From contig JAOUKG010000040.1 in NCBI GenBank assembly GCA_029882725.1, forward strand, positions 1 to 9,722: a DNA stretch of 9,722 bases, given 5' to 3'. Each line of letters starts with the position of its first letter. The first letter of the stretch is position 1. Shown piece after piece: positions 6,627 through 9,722 of this stretch. Source of the stretch: Cyclobacteriaceae bacterium (GTDB lineage: Bacteria > Bacteroidota > Bacteroidia > Cytophagales > Cyclobacteriaceae). The position numbers and the translations under genes are program-made. The notes beneath the pieces are model-generated. The model worked only from the letters and a program-made list of their open reading frames with translations. It was not told where the DNA came from and made no database searches.

Positions 6627-8591
6627 ATGAAAACATTTCATTTAATATTTAAAATTTTTATGCTTCTACCACTTATGTGGTCAATTTCTTCCTGTCAAGA
6701 TGGTTCGGGGGACAAAAAAGGGGCTTTAGGCAGTAATATTGCAGAAAAAGTTTATGTTGCACCCGGTGAGCATGATGAATTTTATGCTTTTGTTTCCGGT
6801 GGATTCAGTGGGCAATTGGCCGTTTATGGTCTTCCCTCAGGGCGTTTATTTCGTGTAATCCCTGTTTTTTCTGTAGATGCTGAAAAAGCCTACGGATTTA
6901 ATGAGGAAACCAAGCCCATGTTGGAAACTTCTTATGGTTTTGTGCCTTGGGACGACTCCCACCATCCGGATCTTTCCCAAACAAATGGTGAAATTGATGG
7001 TAGATGGTGTTTTATTAATGGAAACAACACGCCTCGTATTGCAAGAATTAGTCTTCAAACTTTTGAAACTGAAGAAATTATAGAAATACCAAATAGTGCC
7101 GGTAATCACAGTTCTTCATTTGTAACTGAAAATACAGAATATGTAGTTGCGGGAACCAGATTTAGTGTGCCAGCACCTCAGGTTGATATGCCTATTGCTG
7201 AATACAAAGGTAAGTTTAAAGGTGCAATGAGTTTTATCAAAGTTAATCCCGAAGATGGCCATATGAATTTGGAATTTCAGATCATGATGCCTGGTTTTAA
7301 CTACGATCTTGCCCACCCGGGAAGAGGAAAATCTCATGGTTGGATGTTCTTCTCTACATATAATACAGAAGAAGCTCACACTTTACTAGAGGTTAATGCA
7401 TCTCAAAATGACAAAGATTTTATCGCTGCTGTTAACTGGAAAAAAGCCGAAGAATACATGGCTGCTGGTAAATTTAAAGAAATGCCAGCCGATTACAGAC
7501 ATAATGTTTATGATGAATCAACACATTCTGCCACTTCCAATAAAATGACAACGGTAAAAGTGCTTGATCCTACTGAACTTCCGGGATTGGTTTATTTCCT
7601 TCCTACTCCTAAATCACCTCATGGTTGCGATGTAGACCCTTCAGGCGAGTTTATTATAGGTAGTGGAAAATTATCAGCCTCACTTACCGCTCATTCTTTT
7701 CCTAAAATGCTTGCGGCTATTGAAAGTGAAAGTTTTGATGGCGAAGCATATGGTATTCCTATCTTAAAATATGAAGACGTTGTTGGTGGTATTGTTGAAC
7801 AAGCAGGCTTAGGCCCCTTGCATACTGAATTTGATGGTAAAGGAAATGCTTATACAACCTTCTTTATATCATCTGAAGTTGTGAAATGGAAATTGGGTAC
7901 CTGGGAAGTAGTTGATCGTCAGCCTACTTACTACAGTGTAGGGCATTTGATGATACCCGGTGGTAATTCACGTAAGCCATTCGGTAAATATCTCCTGGCA
8001 ATGAACAAAATTACCAAAGATCGTTATTTGCCCACAGGACCTGAGTTGACTCAATCTGCCCAACTCTTTGATATTTCTGGTGATAAAATGCAGCTTTTAC
8101 TTGATTTTCCTACTGTAGGAGAGCCTCATTATGCTGCAGGTCTTCCAGCTTCTTTAATAACTGAGAATTCTAAAAAATATTATAAACTGGAAGAAAACAA
8201 CCACCCTTATGCTATTAAATCAGAAAGTGAAGCAAAAGTAGTAAGGGAAGGTAATGTGGTTCATATATATATGACAACTATAAGGAGTCACTTTGCGCCA
8301 GATAATATTGAAGGTGTAAAAGTAGGGGATATGGTTTATTTCCATGTTACTAATTTGGAGCAAGACTTTGATGTGCCTCACGGAATTGGTGTAATAGGAG
8401 CCAATACCTCAGAACTATTAATAATGCCAGGACAAACCGAAACATTCGTGTGGAATCCTAAAAAAGTGGGTGTTTGGCCTTTCTATTGTACAGATTTTTG
8501 TTCTGCCCTACACCAGGAGATGCAGGGTTATGTAAGGGTTTCCCCTGCCGATTCAAATATTGAATTGACGTGGAGTTTAGATGATGAGTAG
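6627..8591 (+). CDS. nosZ: Nitrous oxide reductase, Sec-exported clade II type, lipoprotein
   Basis: 654 residues. It catalyses N2O + 2e- + 2H+ to N2 + H2O in the periplasm. The N-terminus lacks a twin-arginine motif and has a Sec signal with lipobox SISSC (Cys23), which marks the clade II form and suggests membrane tethering. A seven-bladed propeller holds the CuZ centre, and all seven histidine ligands can be found: His112 and His113 (DDSHHPDLS), His161, His332 (SPHGC), His399 (GPLHTEFD), His440 (VGHL) and His501 (GEPHYA). The C-terminal cupredoxin domain, from about 545, carries the CuA ligands His585 (DVPHGIGV), Cys621 and Cys625 (CTDFC), His629 and Met632 (SALHQEM). All metal ligands are intact, so the enzyme should be functional. 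A terminator-like hairpin follows the gene. Confidence 0.98.
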   Translation: MKTFHLIFKIFMLLPLMWSISSCQDGSGDKKGALGSNIAEKVYVAPGEHDEFYAFVSGGFSGQLAVYGLPSGRLFRVIPVFSVDAEKAYGFNEETKPMLETSYGFVPWDDSHHPDLSQTNGEIDGRWCFINGNNTPRIARISLQTFETEEIIEIPNSAGNHSSSFVTENTEYVVAGTRFSVPAPQVDMPIAEYKGKFKGAMSFIKVNPEDGHMNLEFQIMMPGFNYDLAHPGRGKSHGWMFFSTYNTEEAHTLLEVNASQNDKDFIAAVNWKKAEEYMAAGKFKEMPADYRHNVYDESTHSATSNKMTTVKVLDPTELPGLVYFLPTPKSPHGCDVDPSGEFIIGSGKLSASLTAHSFPKMLAAIESESFDGEAYGIPILKYEDVVGGIVEQAGLGPLHTEFDGKGNAYTTFFISSEVVKWKLGTWEVVDRQPTYYSVGHLMIPGGNSRKPFGKYLLAMNKITKDRYLPTGPELTQSAQLFDISGDKMQLLLDFPTVGEPHYAAGLPASLITENSKKYYKLEENNHPYAIKSESEAKVVREGNVVHIYMTTIRSHFAPDNIEGVKVGDMVYFHVTNLEQDFDVPHGIGVIGANTSELLIMPGQTETFVWNPKKVGVWPFYCTDFCSALHQEMQGYVRVSPADSNIELTWSLDDE

Positions 8592-8602
8592 GTAGAACAA
8601 AT

Positions 8603-8652
8603 AACCTTGAAACCGGGATTGTTATTTATTCCCGGTTTCTCGGTTCTTTTTT
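8603..8652 (+). terminator. Intrinsic terminator or attenuator after nosZ
   Basis: GAAACCGGGA (8609-8618) pairs exactly with TCCCGGTTTC (8630-8639) around an 11-nt loop. After a 2x2 internal loop, AACC (8603-8606) pairs with GGTT (8642-8645). A single C and six Ts (8647-8652) follow immediately. This has the shape of a rho-independent terminator for the plus strand, 11 bases after the nosZ stop. Only 17 bases separate it from the next start codon, leaving little room for a new promoter. Partial read-through is therefore likely, which would make nosZ mRNA more abundant than that of the accessory genes. Confidence 0.75.
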
Positions 8653-8669
8653 AAAGAAAAAACTAAACC

Positions 8670-9242
8670 ATGAAAAAATCAAAATGGATAATGCTCATCG
8701 CAGCATTACTTCCTCTCGCTTTGTTCTTTTTTCCCATGTGGAACATTAAACTGGAGGCGCCACAATATCCCGATTCCATTGGAATGAATATTTGGATTAA
8801 CAAAATTACAGACCAAAACCCCAATGATATAAAAAATATTAATTTGCTCAATCACTATGTGGGAATGAAATACATTCCGGAACAAATGGAAGAGTTTGAG
8901 CTATTTCCCTTGGTTGTGGGTATTATGTCTTTTCTGGGCGTAATTGTTGTTTTTACAGGAAAAAAGTATGCTTATTTAGGTTGGGGAATTGTTATGGTTG
9001 GCCTGGGAATAGCAGGGCTATACGATTTTTATATTTGGGAATATAATTACGGCCACGACCTTGATCCCATGGCGGCTATTAAAATCCCCGGACAAGGCTA
9101 TCAGCCTCCTCTCATTGGTTCTAAAATGATTTTAAACTTTAAAGCAACATCTTTACCCATGTTGGGTGGTTATTTATTGTTCGCTGGAATAGCATTGTCG
9201 TTTATTGCGTTTTATATTGAGAAGAAATTCTCAAAAAAATGA
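8670..9242 (+). CDS. Unnamed four-helix membrane protein of the nos cluster
   Basis: 190 residues. Four hydrophobic segments are visible at about 7-24, 78-97, 101-123 and 162-183. The first may be a signal anchor. Two substantial hydrophilic parts, about 25-77 and 124-160, probably face the same side, most likely the periplasm. They contain NHYVGMK (His62, Met66) and GHDLDPM (His129, Met134), which could bind copper, though this is speculative. There are no cysteines and no heme motif. The stop overlaps the nosL start in an ATGA sequence (9239-9242), so the two are translationally coupled. That points to a role in copper delivery or NosZ maturation. I do not recognise a named family. I recall similar proteins near nosZ and nosL in other Bacteroidota but cannot verify it here. 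Confidence 0.85.
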   Translation: MKKSKWIMLIAALLPLALFFFPMWNIKLEAPQYPDSIGMNIWINKITDQNPNDIKNINLLNHYVGMKYIPEQMEEFELFPLVVGIMSFLGVIVVFTGKKYAYLGWGIVMVGLGIAGLYDFYIWEYNYGHDLDPMAAIKIPGQGYQPPLIGSKMILNFKATSLPMLGGYLLFAGIALSFIAFYIEKKFSKK

Positions 9243-9655
9243 AAAAAACGGGTTTTGTAATTCTTTTTATTTTTCTCTTTGGCTGCAATAATGGGCCAAC
9301 TCCCATACAATATGGTATGGAAGTCTGCCATTTCTGTAAAATGACTATCGTTGATAATCGATTTGCGGCTCAGGTTGTTACTTCCAAAGGAAAAAACTTT
9401 AAATTTGATTCAACGGAATGTATGATTGATTATTTAAGGGAGAACAGCTTTCCTGATATGTCCCATATTTTGGTTTCATCTTTCGATGAACCAGGAACAC
9501 TTATCAATGCAATGGATGCTTTTTTTCTTATCTCTGAAAACCTAAGTAGCCCAATGGGGGGGGGTATAACGGCTTTCCCCAATCAATTTAAAGCAGAAGA
9601 GTATCAGGAAAAATTTAGTGGTGAGATACTGACATGGGAAAAAATAATAAAATAA
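9239..9655 (+). CDS. nosL: NosL copper chaperone lipoprotein
   Basis: 138 residues. The signal peptide ends at lipobox LFGC (Cys16). The mature protein shows the NosL copper site: Met27, Cys30, Cys33 and Met35 in GMEVCHFCKM, followed by DNRFAAQV and FDSTECM (Cys61, Met62), and the conserved SPMGGGITAF region near residues 104-113. NosL binds Cu(I) in the periplasm and supplies the copper needed to build the CuZ site of NosZ, working with the NosDFY transporter. It is translated from an ATG overlapping the stop of the preceding membrane protein gene. A run of nine Gs inside the gene could be prone to slippage. The length is somewhat short but complete, and the frame stays open to a normal stop. 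Confidence 0.95.
   Translation: MKKTGFVILFIFLFGCNNGPTPIQYGMEVCHFCKMTIVDNRFAAQVVTSKGKNFKFDSTECMIDYLRENSFPDMSHILVSSFDEPGTLINAMDAFFLISENLSSPMGGGITAFPNQFKAEEYQEKFSGEILTWEKIIK
9556..9564 (+). repeat. Nine-G homopolymer tract inside nosL
   Basis: Nine consecutive Gs encode part of Pro-Met-Gly-Gly-Gly near residue 107 of 138. Such a tract stands out in this AT-rich sequence. Gain or loss of one base would shift the frame for roughly the last 30 residues. It may be a slippage hotspot or simply the product of a conserved glycine-rich turn. The family-like reading frame continues beyond it, so the count as given is consistent with a working gene. Confidence 0.7.
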
Positions 9656-9722
9656 GACAATTGATTTACCCACATATTTTGTTGGATAAAGGGGTGCAGT
9701 GGGCAAATAAAACATTTTTCAT
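9656..9722. other. Short tail after nosL, window edge
   Basis: There is no reading frame of note in these 67 bases. ATTTACCCAC (9664-9673) and GTGGGCAAAT (9699-9708) form a 10-nt inverted repeat with one mismatch and a 25-nt spacer, followed by a T-rich stretch. This could be a weak terminator or a protein-binding site. From known cluster order, nosD is the likely next gene, but nothing of it can be confirmed. Confidence 0.35.

Noticed and set aside
8663..8851. Minus-strand frame of 62 codons with a hydrophobic start
   Set aside because: It is the mirror of the first hydrophobic helix of the membrane protein on the plus strand, whose operon position and overlap with nosL support that strand instead.

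Overview
The window most likely comes from a member of the Bacteroidota. It is AT-rich, ribosome binding sites are weak or absent, lipoprotein signal peptides are abundant, and the gene content (a Sec-type lipoprotein nitrous oxide reductase with a fasciclin protein and cytochrome c upstream) fits that phylum. The centre of interest is a nitrous oxide reduction (nos) cluster on the right half.

Layout. Positions 1-323 are non-coding and carry several AT-rich palindromes sharing a CGTTTA core. Positions 324-3404 (+) encode a very large Asp-box/sortilin-like beta-propeller lipoprotein. Its 3' end runs into two copies of a small GGGCGAAT...ATTCG palindromic repeat. A strong, probably bidirectional terminator at 3488-3528 then separates it from a convergent minus-strand pair: a cytochrome c-PQQ sugar dehydrogenase fusion (3585-5009) and, upstream of it, an Rrf2-family regulator with IscR/NsrR-like cysteines (5049-5462). 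A short AT-rich divergent promoter region (5463-5561) contains a dyad. The nos operon follows on the plus strand: a mono-heme cytochrome c lipoprotein (5562-6029), a FAS1/fasciclin lipoprotein (6039-6602), clade II NosZ (6627-8591), a terminator-like hairpin, an unnamed four-helix membrane protein (8670-9242), and NosL (9239-9655). The window ends just after nosL. The remaining nos maturation genes (nosD, nosF, nosY) would be expected beyond the edge, but that is inference.

How they may work together. NosZ reduces N2O to N2 in the periplasm with electrons received at CuA. The small cytochrome c is the obvious candidate donor. NosL supplies copper for CuZ assembly. The membrane protein is translationally coupled to nosL, so it probably acts in the same maturation step. 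The Rrf2 regulator faces the operon and is a good candidate for a nitric-oxide- or redox-responsive switch acting on both sides of the divergent region. The sugar dehydrogenase-cytochrome fusion shares its strand with the regulator and could be a periplasmic electron source, though no functional link is proven. The large propeller protein looks like an unrelated neighbour.

No tRNA, rRNA, CRISPR array, transposase or integrase was seen. The most distinctive items are the Rrf2/dyad arrangement, the all-tethered electron-transfer set, the uncharacterised membrane protein coupled to nosL, the terminator between nosZ and its accessory genes, the nine-G tract inside nosL, and the palindromic repeat that supplies the end of the propeller gene.
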